Below are positions 1-8,576 of a stretch of 46,720 nucleotides of DNA, piece by piece. The translations under genes and the position numbers were made by a program. The first letter of the stretch is position 1, and each line of letters begins with the position of its first letter. Origin of the DNA: an uncultured Rhizobiaceae group bacterium (GTDB lineage: Bacteria; Pseudomonadota; Alphaproteobacteria; Rhizobiales; Rhizobiaceae); contig CAJQPW010000038.1 of the NCBI GenBank assembly GCA_905480295.1, positions 1 through 46,720 on the forward strand. The letters run 5' to 3'. The notes under the pieces were generated by a model. It was not told the DNA's origin. It did not search any database and was given only the letters and a program-made list of their open reading frames with translations.

Positions 1-64
1 CCATGTTGACAAGATGCGCCAGGTCCATGGCATCGCTGCGGCTTGCATTTCTGATCTTGATCAT
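1..64 (-). CDS. GNAT-type N-acetyltransferase, N-terminal fragment (cut by window edge)
   Basis: Reading leftward from an ATG at 64-62 gives about 21 residues beginning MIKIRNASRSDAMDLAHLVN before the window ends. This pattern (short strand, then R-x-A-x-x-x-D-A-x-x-L-A-x-L-V-N) is typical of the first strand and helix of GNAT acetyltransferases. A purine-rich ribosome site (TGGAGAA) lies about 8 bases upstream of the ATG. The gene begins 25 bases after the stop of the homocysteine methyltransferase and on the same strand, so the two are probably co-transcribed. Only the N-terminus is visible, so the family call is tentative and the substrate unknown. Confidence 0.55.
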   Translation of the reverse strand, partial: MIKIRNASRSDAMDLAHLVNM

Positions 65-89
65 CGCTCTGTTCTCCAGTCGCAGTCGG

Positions 90-1043
90 TCAGGACCGAT
101 GTACCGAACCGCATGTCTTGCCAATTTCGTGCACATGCCGATGATCGGTACCACAGCAACCGCCCATGATGCGCAGGTTCGGTAACAATCCCATCAGTTC
201 GCGATAGCTTGCGGCGAACTCCAACGGATTACCTTCGTCGAGTTCTTCTGCCTCATCCAATTCCGCATGGCTCATGCGGGAAGCATTGGCCCGCACCGCA
301 CCGACCCGTTCCAACCATTTTCCGCCCTGCACCAAGGTGCTGTCAAAATGATCGGGATGGGCACAATTGATCATGAAATGAACAGGCCCGGAATTGGTTT
401 CACGATCAACCTGTTCGATGGCATCCCTCAGAGCCTGCCCGCTAGGAAGCCTTCCGTCGGTCTCAACAGTAAACGAGATGACGGTGGGCATGTCCAAAGC
501 ATGCCCGGCCCTTGTTACTCCGATGGCTTCTTCAACATAGGTCATCGTCACCGCCGCAACACTGTCTGTACCAGCTTCACTGAACGTACGAATTTGGTCG
601 CTGTGATAGGCCTGCGCCTGATCAACCGTCATGAAGCTTTGAGGATTATAACCATCGTCCTCCGGTCCGATAGCGCCATTGATTTGCAGCGCTATGCCCT
701 TGTCAGCATGGCGTTCTTTCACTGCGCGACAGAATTCTACTGCAGACTTGTTGATCTCAACGAGTTCCTGCGCATCAAAACCCAACCGTTTGCCCCATTT
801 CTTGCTGGCCCGCCATGTCGGCGTATCAATGACAAATCCAAAATTATGGTCCACGGCAGCGGAAATGTATGAATCATAATAACGATCAAGCGCCTGACGG
901 CCTTCCGTTGAATTAAGCAGCGTGAAGGCCGCAAATTCGGGCAGATCAAAACCTTCGTGAAAGATCATGCTGGTCTCAAGACCACCATCGGTCAAAAAAA
1001 GCCCGTTGTTATTTTTCCGACCTTCGGAATTTATACGTGTCAT
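90..1043 (-). CDS. Homocysteine S-methyltransferase family protein (zinc type)
   Basis: The 317-residue protein has the S-methyl_trans barrel fold family pattern: an early TDGGLET motif (residues 18-24), then N-C-A-H at Cys227 and the C-terminal GGCCGT motif with Cys296 and Cys297. These three cysteines match the zinc ligands that activate homocysteine in this family, which includes betaine-, S-methylmethionine- and homocysteine-methyltransferases. The start has a GGAGAT ribosome site five bases upstream. It is divergent from a TetR gene and lies near a betaine-type ABC importer, so a methyl donor such as a betaine or a sulfonium compound is plausible. That donor is inference; the sequence alone does not fix it. 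Confidence 0.88.
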   Translation of the reverse strand: MTRINSEGRKNNNGLFLTDGGLETSMIFHEGFDLPEFAAFTLLNSTEGRQALDRYYDSYISAAVDHNFGFVIDTPTWRASKKWGKRLGFDAQELVEINKSAVEFCRAVKERHADKGIALQINGAIGPEDDGYNPQSFMTVDQAQAYHSDQIRTFSEAGTDSVAAVTMTYVEEAIGVTRAGHALDMPTVISFTVETDGRLPSGQALRDAIEQVDRETNSGPVHFMINCAHPDHFDSTLVQGGKWLERVGAVRANASRMSHAELDEAEELDEGNPLEFAASYRELMGLLPNLRIMGGCCGTDHRHVHEIGKTCGSVHRS

Positions 1044-1200
1044 CTACTATCTCCATGTTGAACCAATCTGGCGCAAAAACTATTCGAATACTATTTGAGA
1101 ATCCAGCATCCACGCGGTACACCTTCAAAAAACCAACATTTATTCTATAAATCAGATAATTACATCGTCTATTCAGACTTGGGGCGGACTACAATTGCGC

Positions 1201-1227
1201 AATTACTGTACCGCCAGTACAGTAATT
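1201..1227. promoter_or_regulatory. Perfect 11-bp inverted repeat, probable TetR operator
   Basis: AATTACTGTAC (1201-1211) and GTACAGTAATT (1217-1227) are exact reverse complements separated by five bases. The repeat ends 14 bases before the ATG of the TetR gene and lies in the 198-bp divergent region shared with the homocysteine methyltransferase. Position and symmetry fit an autoregulatory operator that may also control the methyltransferase. A weak -10-like TACAAT sits just upstream at 1190-1195; I could not assign a convincing -35. Confidence 0.75.
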
Positions 1228-1241
1228 TTCGCGGAGGAAAT

Positions 1242-1859
1242 ATGGGCAAAAGTCAGAACAAGCGAGAGCAGATTCTTGAGATTGCAGAACGGGCTGTTCT
1301 GGCAAAGGGTTTTGGTGCCACGTCGATCGAAGAGATTATTGCCGAGGCTGGTATTACAAAATCAGGCTTCTTCTACCATTTTAAAGACAAAAACGAATTG
1401 GCCCTTGCACTGATCAATCGATATATCGATCAGGATGACGCCCTATTCGACGAAATTTTCAATCGTGCAGATGAACTCAGCAGCGACCCTTTGCATTCGT
1501 TTCTGATCGGACTGAAGCTGCTGGCAGAGATGCTGGACAATCTGCCTGAGGGCCATCCGGGATGCCTGGTTGCCACATTTTGTTATCAGGAACGGTTGTT
1601 CAACAAGGACGTCATCCTTCGAAACAAGGAAGGCCTGTTGTCATGGCGCACTCGGTTCCGTGGCCATTTTGAAAAGATTGCAGAGAAGTACCCTGCCCGG
1701 GATCCGGTTGAACTCGATCATCTGGCGGACATGTTATCCAGCACGATTGAAGGCGGCATTGTCCTGTCCAAAGCCATGGGAAAACCGAAAACACTGAGCC
1801 AACAAATCATGTTGATGAGATCCTACGTGAGATTGTTGTTCGAACCCGTGCCGTCCTGA
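1242..1859 (+). CDS. TetR/AcrR family transcriptional regulator
   Basis: The ATG at 1242 is preceded by GCGGAGGAAA, a strong ribosome site, so this start is preferred over longer in-frame readings; it gives 205 residues, a normal TetR length. Residues 28-47 (TSIEEIIAEAGITKSGFFYHF) form the TetR helix-turn-helix, followed by the usual F-K-D-K-N-E-L segment. The ligand-binding C-terminal half contains a conserved-looking GHPGCLVATFCYQE stretch seen in one TetR subgroup. It is divergent from the homocysteine methyltransferase and has a perfect palindrome just upstream of its start, so it probably represses itself and perhaps the methyltransferase operon. The inducer is unknown. Confidence 0.93.
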   Translation: MGKSQNKREQILEIAERAVLAKGFGATSIEEIIAEAGITKSGFFYHFKDKNELALALINRYIDQDDALFDEIFNRADELSSDPLHSFLIGLKLLAEMLDNLPEGHPGCLVATFCYQERLFNKDVILRNKEGLLSWRTRFRGHFEKIAEKYPARDPVELDHLADMLSSTIEGGIVLSKAMGKPKTLSQQIMLMRSYVRLLFEPVPS

Positions 1860-1874
1860 CGACCCCCGACGTCT

Positions 1875-2771
1875 TCAACCGGGACGCCGGATGACTTCGA
1901 CCAGTCCAGCCGATGCAATCAGCAGGGCACCGGTAAATTCACGCATGCCAAAAGGTTCTCCACTCAACCAGGCGGCTGATCCAATGCCGACCACCACTTC
2001 CCCCATCAACAGCAGACCAACGCGACCCGGTGACAGAACCGCAGCAGGCCACAGGGTCAGGAAGATCATGGGAAGAACAAACAGGCTGACCATAATTGCC
2101 GTTGGCAAGGCATTTTGGATATCCTGCAGGCTTGCTGAGGCACCAAAGCTCGCACCACCGATTATGATCGCTGCGACGGACACAACGAGACTGCCGAGAA
2201 CGAACACATATACCTGTTGCACCACCCCGGTCTGACCCATACGAAATAGACAGAACGTGCCGTATGACCAGGCCATTCCCGAAATCAAAGCCAACCAGTC
2301 TCCGAGGTTTCTCGGCCATGGGATTTGCACACCCAACCCGAGTATGACGAACAGTCCGGCGAGACCGAGCACCAGGGCGATAGTGCGCTGAAGACTGAGG
2401 CGTTCCCCCAAGAACAGTATGCCCAGCACGGTGCTCCAGACCGGTGTCATGTAAAACAGCAATATCGAATGGATCACATCCGTCAGGAAAAGGCTGATGG
2501 AATAAAATGCAAAGGCGGTTCCCGTGAACAATCCAGACCAGGCAAGCCCCCGCCAGTTTGTGGTTGCTGATTTCCGAACCTGAAAAATGAGAAACGGCAA
2601 CAGCAGGACACAAAGCCCGGCATAGACCAGCGTGCCCGGCCATGCGCCCGTCAAGCCGCCCTCTCCCACTGCACGAAGCGGCAGCCAGTACAGTCCCCAC
2701 ATCACCCCGCCAAACACGATGGCAATGCTCGGCAAAACATCGTTGCTCTTACTTTTCTTAGCCGAATTCAT
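1875..2771 (-). CDS. EamA/DMT-family membrane transporter
   Basis: The protein is about 298 residues with roughly ten hydrophobic helices arranged as two repeats, the architecture of drug/metabolite transporters (EamA), which usually export amino acids or related metabolites. I chose the ATG at 2771 because AAGGGG lies just upstream; an ATG at 2786 would overlap the upstream permease stop by eight bases but lacks a ribosome site. It is the last gene of the leftward betaine-type ABC operon and is probably translated from the same message. A role in balancing or exporting a product of the imported compound is inference. Substrate not predictable from the sequence. Confidence 0.85.
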   Translation of the reverse strand: MNSAKKSKSNDVLPSIAIVFGGVMWGLYWLPLRAVGEGGLTGAWPGTLVYAGLCVLLLPFLIFQVRKSATTNWRGLAWSGLFTGTAFAFYSISLFLTDVIHSILLFYMTPVWSTVLGILFLGERLSLQRTIALVLGLAGLFVILGLGVQIPWPRNLGDWLALISGMAWSYGTFCLFRMGQTGVVQQVYVFVLGSLVVSVAAIIIGGASFGASASLQDIQNALPTAIMVSLFVLPMIFLTLWPAAVLSPGRVGLLLMGEVVVGIGSAAWLSGEPFGMREFTGALLIASAGLVEVIRRPG

Positions 2772-2778
2772 GGACCCC

Positions 2779-4890
2779 TTATCCATTCAAACCGAGAGCC
2801 TTGCGTTGCTCATCTGCAAACCCCTGCACCAACCGATCTGCAATCATGGCCAGCATGGCCATCGCAGCGCCAGCGGCAAGACCCAATCCAACATCTGCCT
2901 TGCCGAGGGCAAGATAGATAGATTGTCCAAGACCGGTGGTGCCGATCAGCGCGGCGATTACCAACATGGCAAATGCATAGAGAATGGTCTGGTTCAATCC
3001 GAGCAATATGGTCGGTGCCGCAAACGGGATGCGCACTTCACGCATGATCTGCGGACCCGTTGCGCCCGAAGATACCGCCGCTTCAATCAGATCCTCAGGG
3101 GTCGTGGTCAATCCATGGCGGGTGTAGCGGACCATGGGTACGATCGCATATGCGATAATGGCCAGGAACGCAGAAAACTCTCCAATCTGGAAAAACATCA
3201 GCACCGGAATCAGGAATACAAACAAAGGAATGGTTTGCAGCATGTCGCATATCGGCTGAACGATACGCCATGCCAATGGGCTAACCGCGCAAAGCAGGCC
3301 GGTCAGTGCACCCAATACAGCGCAGGCGAACACTGCCGCACCACACAGATAAAGCGACAGCAATGATCGCTCCCACAGATCCGAGAGCAGGATCATCACC
3401 AGCATGGCCACGCAGATTATGGACAATCGGCGCCCACCGGACACCCACGCCACAGCCCCAATGCCGACCATGACAAACGGCCATGGCAGTTGTGAAACAC
3501 CCGTATGCAGGATTCCAACTGCCACCACCGTCAAGATACCGCCAACGACATGACCTCTCCATGCCAGCAAAAGTCCAACTGCAAACGCCACAGCAAACAG
3601 CCCCAATGTCATGCCCGCTGTCCAGTCAAACCCCCAGGTGAAGGTCAACACGGCATCGTCCAACCCGATGCGCAAGGGCAGCAGCATATAGAACATTGCG
3701 CCATTCTTAATGCCGTCCAGTGCCGCACCATTGGCTGCTGTGAAGGCCCCAAGCGAGCGGTCAACATACTCCGCACTGGGATCAAAAAATGCATAGTCGG
3801 AAACGTTGGGCAATTGTCCCCAAGTGAGCAATGAAGCAACTATACCGAGCACAATCAGTCCCCAAACCACCCGTTTGTCATGCTGTTGCCTTTGTTGGGC
3901 CAAAGCACCACTCATCCGATCAATCACTACCGCGAAGACAACGATGACCAGCCCAGCCAGCAGAGCCTGACCAAATTGCGCCTTTCGCATGGTCAACAGC
4001 ACTTCCCAGCCAATGTCATTGAATCCGCCGATCACCGCAGCGATGATGACCATTGAAAGCGCGGCCATCAGGCACTGATTGACCCCAACCATAATCTGCT
4101 GCGATGCAGTAGGAATTTCAACCTGGAACAATTGTTGCGTCCGGGTTCCACCGCTCATAATCGCCGCTTCACGTACTTCCGGATCAACTCTTTCCAAACC
4201 CAGGATCACATTTCGTGCCATCGGCGGTGCGGCATAAATGGCCGAAGCGATCAAACCAACAACAGGGCCAAACCCGAATAAAACCAGCAATGGAGTAAGG
4301 TAAGCGAAGGTCGGAATGGTCTGCATCACGTCCAGCACCGATTGAACGGGCCCTTTGAAGCGGGGATACTCATTCGCCAACAGGCCAATTGCCCCACCGA
4401 TGACAAGCGCTAACGGTACCGAAATGGCAACCAGCGACAGCGTGCTCATGGATTCGTTCCAGTATCCAGAAGCCAGAACAAACGCCAGACCCACGGCTCC
4501 CAGCGCAGACAGGCGCCAACCACCAATGTACCAGCCCAATGCAGTGACAAGACCAATGGTCATCGGCCACGGGGTGTTGACGAGGGTCAAACGCGTCCAG
4601 TCCATGGGAAATTCAAGCAGATAAGCGAGGCCGCGACCGGTCGGCTTCATCAATTCAAGGAACCAGCCTACACCACCGCCGATCCACTGGGTTGTGGGCA
4701 AGGTCCAGGCCGTCGGCCAAACTGTTAACCAGCTGACATATGGTACCAATATCCAGCAGATCACACCGGCCAGCAGACTTAACCCGGCAGCGCGTGCGCC
4801 AGATTCGCGAAAGATGGCGGTCAGCACCGGCTTTGTAATCCCGATGGCGGACCGGCTTGTTTGAAGAGAAGGCGACGAACCCTGTGTCAT
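2779..4890 (-). CDS. Betaine/proline-type ABC transporter permease with two fused transmembrane domains
   Basis: At 703 residues this is about twice the length of ProW. It contains two complete binding-protein-dependent permease domains in tandem. Each has its own EAA loop that contacts the ATPase: EAAIMSGGTRTQQLFQVEIP near residue 240 and EAAVSSGATGPQIMREVRIP near residue 610. The two halves are diverged in sequence but share the same order of helices, so the protein can supply both halves of the membrane channel. It begins three bases after the ATPase stop and is followed by a DMT transporter. The family imports glycine betaine, proline betaine, choline or similar quaternary amines. Confidence 0.9.
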   Translation of the reverse strand: MTQGSSPSLQTSRSAIGITKPVLTAIFRESGARAAGLSLLAGVICWILVPYVSWLTVWPTAWTLPTTQWIGGGVGWFLELMKPTGRGLAYLLEFPMDWTRLTLVNTPWPMTIGLVTALGWYIGGWRLSALGAVGLAFVLASGYWNESMSTLSLVAISVPLALVIGGAIGLLANEYPRFKGPVQSVLDVMQTIPTFAYLTPLLVLFGFGPVVGLIASAIYAAPPMARNVILGLERVDPEVREAAIMSGGTRTQQLFQVEIPTASQQIMVGVNQCLMAALSMVIIAAVIGGFNDIGWEVLLTMRKAQFGQALLAGLVIVVFAVVIDRMSGALAQQRQQHDKRVVWGLIVLGIVASLLTWGQLPNVSDYAFFDPSAEYVDRSLGAFTAANGAALDGIKNGAMFYMLLPLRIGLDDAVLTFTWGFDWTAGMTLGLFAVAFAVGLLLAWRGHVVGGILTVVAVGILHTGVSQLPWPFVMVGIGAVAWVSGGRRLSIICVAMLVMILLSDLWERSLLSLYLCGAAVFACAVLGALTGLLCAVSPLAWRIVQPICDMLQTIPLFVFLIPVLMFFQIGEFSAFLAIIAYAIVPMVRYTRHGLTTTPEDLIEAAVSSGATGPQIMREVRIPFAAPTILLGLNQTILYAFAMLVIAALIGTTGLGQSIYLALGKADVGLGLAAGAAMAMLAMIADRLVQGFADEQRKALGLNG

Positions 4891-4893
4891 GGA

Positions 4894-5982
4894 TCAGGTC
4901 GCTTCAACCTGCAACGCAGCGGCCAGATCGCCGGGGTCGACAACTCCAATCGCTTTGCCCTGATCATCGATTACCGTGACCGGCTTATAGGTTGAGATAC
5001 ATGAAGCCAACGCATCCTCCAAAGTCATGTCCAGGCGCAAAGCCGGTTGACCCTTCTTTGGTGCCGGGATTGTCTTGGCGGCCGTCATCACGGACGCTAC
5101 GCGTGCGTGTCTGCCCTTCGCCACGTCACGGGAAAATTCGCGCACGTAGTCATCCACCGGATTGAGCACAATTTCGGTTGGTGTTCCGATCTGGATGATT
5201 TCACCATCCCGCATGATGGCAATGCGATCGGCAAGTTTCAGCGCTTCGGCGATGTCGTGGGTGATAAATACAATCGACTTCTTCAAACGCGACTGAATGC
5301 CAAGAAACTCGTCCTGCAACTGACGCCTGATCAGCGGGTCAAGAGCGGAGAAGGGTTCATCGAGAAACCAAAGTTCCGGATCTGCTGCCAGACTGCGTGC
5401 AATGCCAACCCGCTGGCGCTGGCCTCCGGACAACTCACGGGGATAGGAATTTTCCCGTCCTTCGAGCCCAACCAGATTGATCACCTCCAGCGCTCGAGCG
5501 TGGCGGGTCTGCTTATTCTGCCCCTGCATTTTCAACGGAAAGGCGACATTATCCAGCACGGTCATGTGGGGGAAAAGACCGAAATGCTGGAAAACCATGC
5601 CAAGTTTCGTGCGGCGCAATTCTATCAACCTCTTGGGTGAAGCTTTAAGAATATCTTCGCCGTCAATCTCGATGGAACCACCGGCGCTTTCCATGAGGCG
5701 CGATATGCAGCGGATCATGGTCGACTTGCCGGACCCGGATAGGCCCATAATGACAAAAATTTCGCCGGCATGAACTTCGAAAGTCGCATCCCTCACGGCT
5801 GCGATCATTCCGTCCTTGATCAAAAGGTCGGCTGCTGCCCTGGCATCGCCACCGGACTGTGTCAGTGCATCTTGGAGTTTGGATTCCGGCGCATCACCAA
5901 AGACTTTCCATAAACCTTTGCATGCGATGACTGGAACAGCGGCCTCCGAGAGGGAGGCCGCTGAAGATTTATCCGTGCTCAC
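4894..5982 (-). CDS. Betaine/proline-type ABC transporter ATP-binding protein (ProV-like)
   Basis: From a GTG start the protein has 362 residues: Walker A GLSGSGKST (80-88), signature LSGGQRQRVG (184-193), Walker B LWFLDE (204-209) and switch His242. The C-terminal tail (about 315-357) resembles one CBS motif with V-T-V-I-D-D-Q-G-K-A-I-G-V-V, as found in ProV/OpuA ATPases that sense osmotic or adenine-nucleotide state. The GTG at 5982-5980 overlaps the stop of the upstream binding protein in a GTGA arrangement typical of coupled translation. A TTG ten codons upstream is open but less likely. It powers the adjacent double permease. Confidence 0.92.
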   Translation of the reverse strand: MSTDKSSAASLSEAAVPVIACKGLWKVFGDAPESKLQDALTQSGGDARAAADLLIKDGMIAAVRDATFEVHAGEIFVIMGLSGSGKSTMIRCISRLMESAGGSIEIDGEDILKASPKRLIELRRTKLGMVFQHFGLFPHMTVLDNVAFPLKMQGQNKQTRHARALEVINLVGLEGRENSYPRELSGGQRQRVGIARSLAADPELWFLDEPFSALDPLIRRQLQDEFLGIQSRLKKSIVFITHDIAEALKLADRIAIMRDGEIIQIGTPTEIVLNPVDDYVREFSRDVAKGRHARVASVMTAAKTIPAPKKGQPALRLDMTLEDALASCISTYKPVTVIDDQGKAIGVVDPGDLAAALQVEAT

Positions 5983-6929
5983 TTGGTGGCAGCGTCTACG
6001 ATCGGCTTCCAAACGCCTTCGTTTGCGGCCATCCAGCCAGCAACTACGTCTTCAACCTTTTTGCCATCCACGTCGACCATGCCCATCAAAGGCTGCTGCT
6101 GTTCGGTGGATATGCGGTAGTTTTTGAGAATTTCGTAAGCTGCAGGCCATTTGTCTTTGATGCCAGGCCATCCGGCTTTGAAGATTCTACTTGGCAGGAA
6201 ATCGCAATCGCTGGTCGCGTTTGGATTTGGCCCCCAACTTGCGTCTTCGTAGCAGGCAGCTTCACCGGCCGGCAGCGCAACAAATTTCATGTCAAACTTA
6301 GACATCGCCCAATGGGGTTGCCAGAAAGTCACCAACAAGGGACTCTTCTTTTCTGTCGCTGCGCGAATTTCGGTGACCAACGCGCCTTCAGATCCAGCAG
6401 GAACGGCTTTGAACGGCAATTCAAGCCCCTTCATGCGGTCCGCACCGGGTGTTCCCCAATCAGCAGGGTAGTCCACCAGTCGTCCCATTGGCAGCGTTTC
6501 TGCCGTTGCAAATTTTGCTGAACAAGCTTTCAACGCTTCCCACGCCGGCAGTCCTGGGCACATGGCTTCAACATGGGCCGGGTAGGCAATGCCCTCTCGG
6601 GCAGCGAGACCCAGGTCAGAAAGTTCTTCAACCTGGCCAGCATCTTTCATCTTGCCATATTGTTCAGAAACGTTGGAACTCCAGATTTCCATGGCACCAT
6701 GCAAATCGCCGTCCGCCATGGCCTGGTACATATTCATGTAGCCAGCGGTGGTATATTCCACTTTATATCCGGCCTTCTTTAGCATCTCACCAGCAATATG
6801 GGTGGACACATGTTGTCCCGTCCATTCGTTGATGGCCAGCTTGATCGGTGCATTAACATCACCAAGATCGGCTGCCTGCGCGGCACCCATGGTGGCCAGC
6901 ATTGCTGCACCCACTAGAGTCTTCTTCAT
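5979..6929 (-). CDS. Betaine-type ABC transporter substrate-binding protein (OpuAC/ProX family)
   Basis: The 316-residue protein starts with a clear signal peptide (MKKTLVGAAMLATMGAAQA, cleavage near residue 19) and continues with an OpuAC domain, including N-E-W-T-G-Q-H-V and the M-E-I-W-S-S-N segment, tryptophan-rich as expected for an aromatic cage around a quaternary amine. The ATG at 6929 follows GGGAGA at a suitable distance; the TTG five codons earlier is part of that ribosome site. It is the first gene of a four-gene leftward operon (binding protein, ATPase, permease, DMT exporter). Ligand is probably a betaine or choline-like compound, by family. Confidence 0.92.
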   Translation of the reverse strand: MKKTLVGAAMLATMGAAQAADLGDVNAPIKLAINEWTGQHVSTHIAGEMLKKAGYKVEYTTAGYMNMYQAMADGDLHGAMEIWSSNVSEQYGKMKDAGQVEELSDLGLAAREGIAYPAHVEAMCPGLPAWEALKACSAKFATAETLPMGRLVDYPADWGTPGADRMKGLELPFKAVPAGSEGALVTEIRAATEKKSPLLVTFWQPHWAMSKFDMKFVALPAGEAACYEDASWGPNPNATSDCDFLPSRIFKAGWPGIKDKWPAAYEILKNYRISTEQQQPLMGMVDVDGKKVEDVVAGWMAANEGVWKPIVDAATK

Positions 6930-7042
6930 CTTGTTTTCTCCCAAGAATTTGTTGCTTGATATTCCCGTGTCCGATCTATTGTCATCCGCATTCGGGGATT
7001 AAAATCTCGGTTGCACGTTGAATTGAAAGTCTCCCATTAACA

Positions 7043-7073
7043 GGCTCAGATGTCATTCTTTGTCATCTGAGCC
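7043..7073. repeat. 10-bp perfect inverted repeat in the 317-bp gap upstream of the betaine transporter
   Basis: GGCTCAGATG (7043-7052) and CATCTGAGCC (7064-7073) are exact reverse complements around an 11-base loop. The gap 6930-7246 separates the end of the aminotransferase from the start of the betaine transporter, both leftward. The repeat has no T-run after it on either strand, so it could be a weak terminator of the aminotransferase operon or an operator for the transporter. I see no convincing gene in the rest of this gap. Confidence 0.6.
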
Positions 7074-7246
7074 AACGTCATCAATGTGACAAGCAGCGCT
7101 GCATTTGTCGACTCTTATGTGCTCTCCGGAATTCTTGACTGGCCGCCGAAGCCCAGAGCGATTTTCCGCAAAATACGAAGGGAAACGCATGGCTGTTGCT
7201 CGGACGATTTCATGGGAACAACGGAGCAATTACCTCGCTCACGTGC

Positions 7247-8566
7247 TCAAATCGATTGACTTATCGCCTGATCCAGCTTGCTCACCAATTCGTCAACCTG
7301 GTGGTCTTCAATGATATAGGGGGGTGCCAACAGGACATGATCACCATTCACCCCATCGATCGTGCCTCCTCCCGGGTAGCACACCAACCCGGCTTCAAAG
7401 GCCGCTTTCTTGATTTTCTTATGCAGGCCAATGCTGGAATCGAATGGCTTTTTTGTCGCCCGGTCTTCAACCAGCTCAATGGCGCGGAACAATCCCCTGC
7501 CCCGGATATCTCCGACATGGGGGTGTTGTCCAAATGTCTCTGTCAGGCGGGCCTGTAACAGGTCTCCCTGATTTTGCACCCGGTCAATCAGGCCGCGCTG
7601 GAGGATCGCGTTGACCACGGCGAGACCTGCGGCACAGGCCGTAGGGTGGGCGAGATAAGTATGCCCATGTTGAAAAAAGCCGCTTCCGGATTCGATCGCC
7701 TGATAAATTTCAGCCGAACATAACATGGCACCAATGGGCTGGTATCCACCGCCCAATCCCTTGGCAATGCAGACGATATCGGGTGCGATGCCTTCCTGTT
7801 CGCTGGCAAACAGCGAACCGGTGCGTCCCATGCCACACATCACCTCGTCTAAGATCAACAACACACCGTATTGATTGCAAATTTCACGTATGCGCCTGTA
7901 GTACCCCTCAACAGCCGGGACTGCGCCCGCCGTGGCGCCCACAACCGGTTCGGCGATAAAAGCCATCACGCTTTCAGCCCCTAGACGCTCGATTTCATCT
8001 TCCAGCGCATTGGCTGCACGCTGGCCGTATTCAAACGCAGTTTCGGTTTCAAGCCGTTCCCTATACTCGAAACACGGGGCAATATGGCTGCCCTCAACCA
8101 TTATCGGAGCGAAGGGTTCACGCCGCCACAAATTTCCGCCGGCAGCCAGCGCCCCCAACGTATTGCCATGATAGCTTTGTCTGCGGGCAATAACACGATG
8201 ACGTTGGGATTCTCCCTTTTCGAGGAAATATTGCCGCGCCAGTTTGATCGCCGCCTCAACAGCCTCTGATCCACCAGATACCAGATAGGCACGATCAATT
8301 CCCGCCGGTGCATGCTCGATCAACAAATCGGCAAGCTCTTCGGCGGGCTGAGAGGTAAAAAAACCCGTATGGGCAAAGGCGATTTTGTCCAGTTGGTCCT
8401 TGATTGCCATGGTCACTGCAGGGTCGCGATGGCCCAGGCACGAGACCGCTGCACCGCCCGAACCATCCAAATAGCGCTTGCCGGTCGAATCGATCAGATA
8501 ACACCCTTCCCCACCGACAACCACGGGATTATTGGCGCGGGTGTGCCTGCCAAATGTGTGCCCCAT
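7247..8566 (-). CDS. Class III (omega) aminotransferase
   Basis: The 439-residue length is typical of class III PLP-dependent aminotransferases. Recognisable landmarks are VSGGSEAVEAAIKLAR (96-111) for cofactor phosphate binding, SYHGNTLGAL (131-140), LILDEVMCGMGRTG (237-250) with Asp240 contacting the pyridine nitrogen, and IAKGLGGGYQPIGA with catalytic Lys269. It moves an amino group from an omega-amino acid or amine to a keto acid. It begins ten bases after the TRAP permease, so the transporter probably imports its amino-group donor. Substrates in this family include beta-alanine, GABA and taurine; none can be picked from the sequence. Confidence 0.93.
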   Translation of the reverse strand: MGHTFGRHTRANNPVVVGGEGCYLIDSTGKRYLDGSGGAAVSCLGHRDPAVTMAIKDQLDKIAFAHTGFFTSQPAEELADLLIEHAPAGIDRAYLVSGGSEAVEAAIKLARQYFLEKGESQRHRVIARRQSYHGNTLGALAAGGNLWRREPFAPIMVEGSHIAPCFEYRERLETETAFEYGQRAANALEDEIERLGAESVMAFIAEPVVGATAGAVPAVEGYYRRIREICNQYGVLLILDEVMCGMGRTGSLFASEQEGIAPDIVCIAKGLGGGYQPIGAMLCSAEIYQAIESGSGFFQHGHTYLAHPTACAAGLAVVNAILQRGLIDRVQNQGDLLQARLTETFGQHPHVGDIRGRGLFRAIELVEDRATKKPFDSSIGLHKKIKKAAFEAGLVCYPGGGTIDGVNGDHVLLAPPYIIEDHQVDELVSKLDQAISQSI

Positions 8567-8576
8567 ATTTTTGCCC

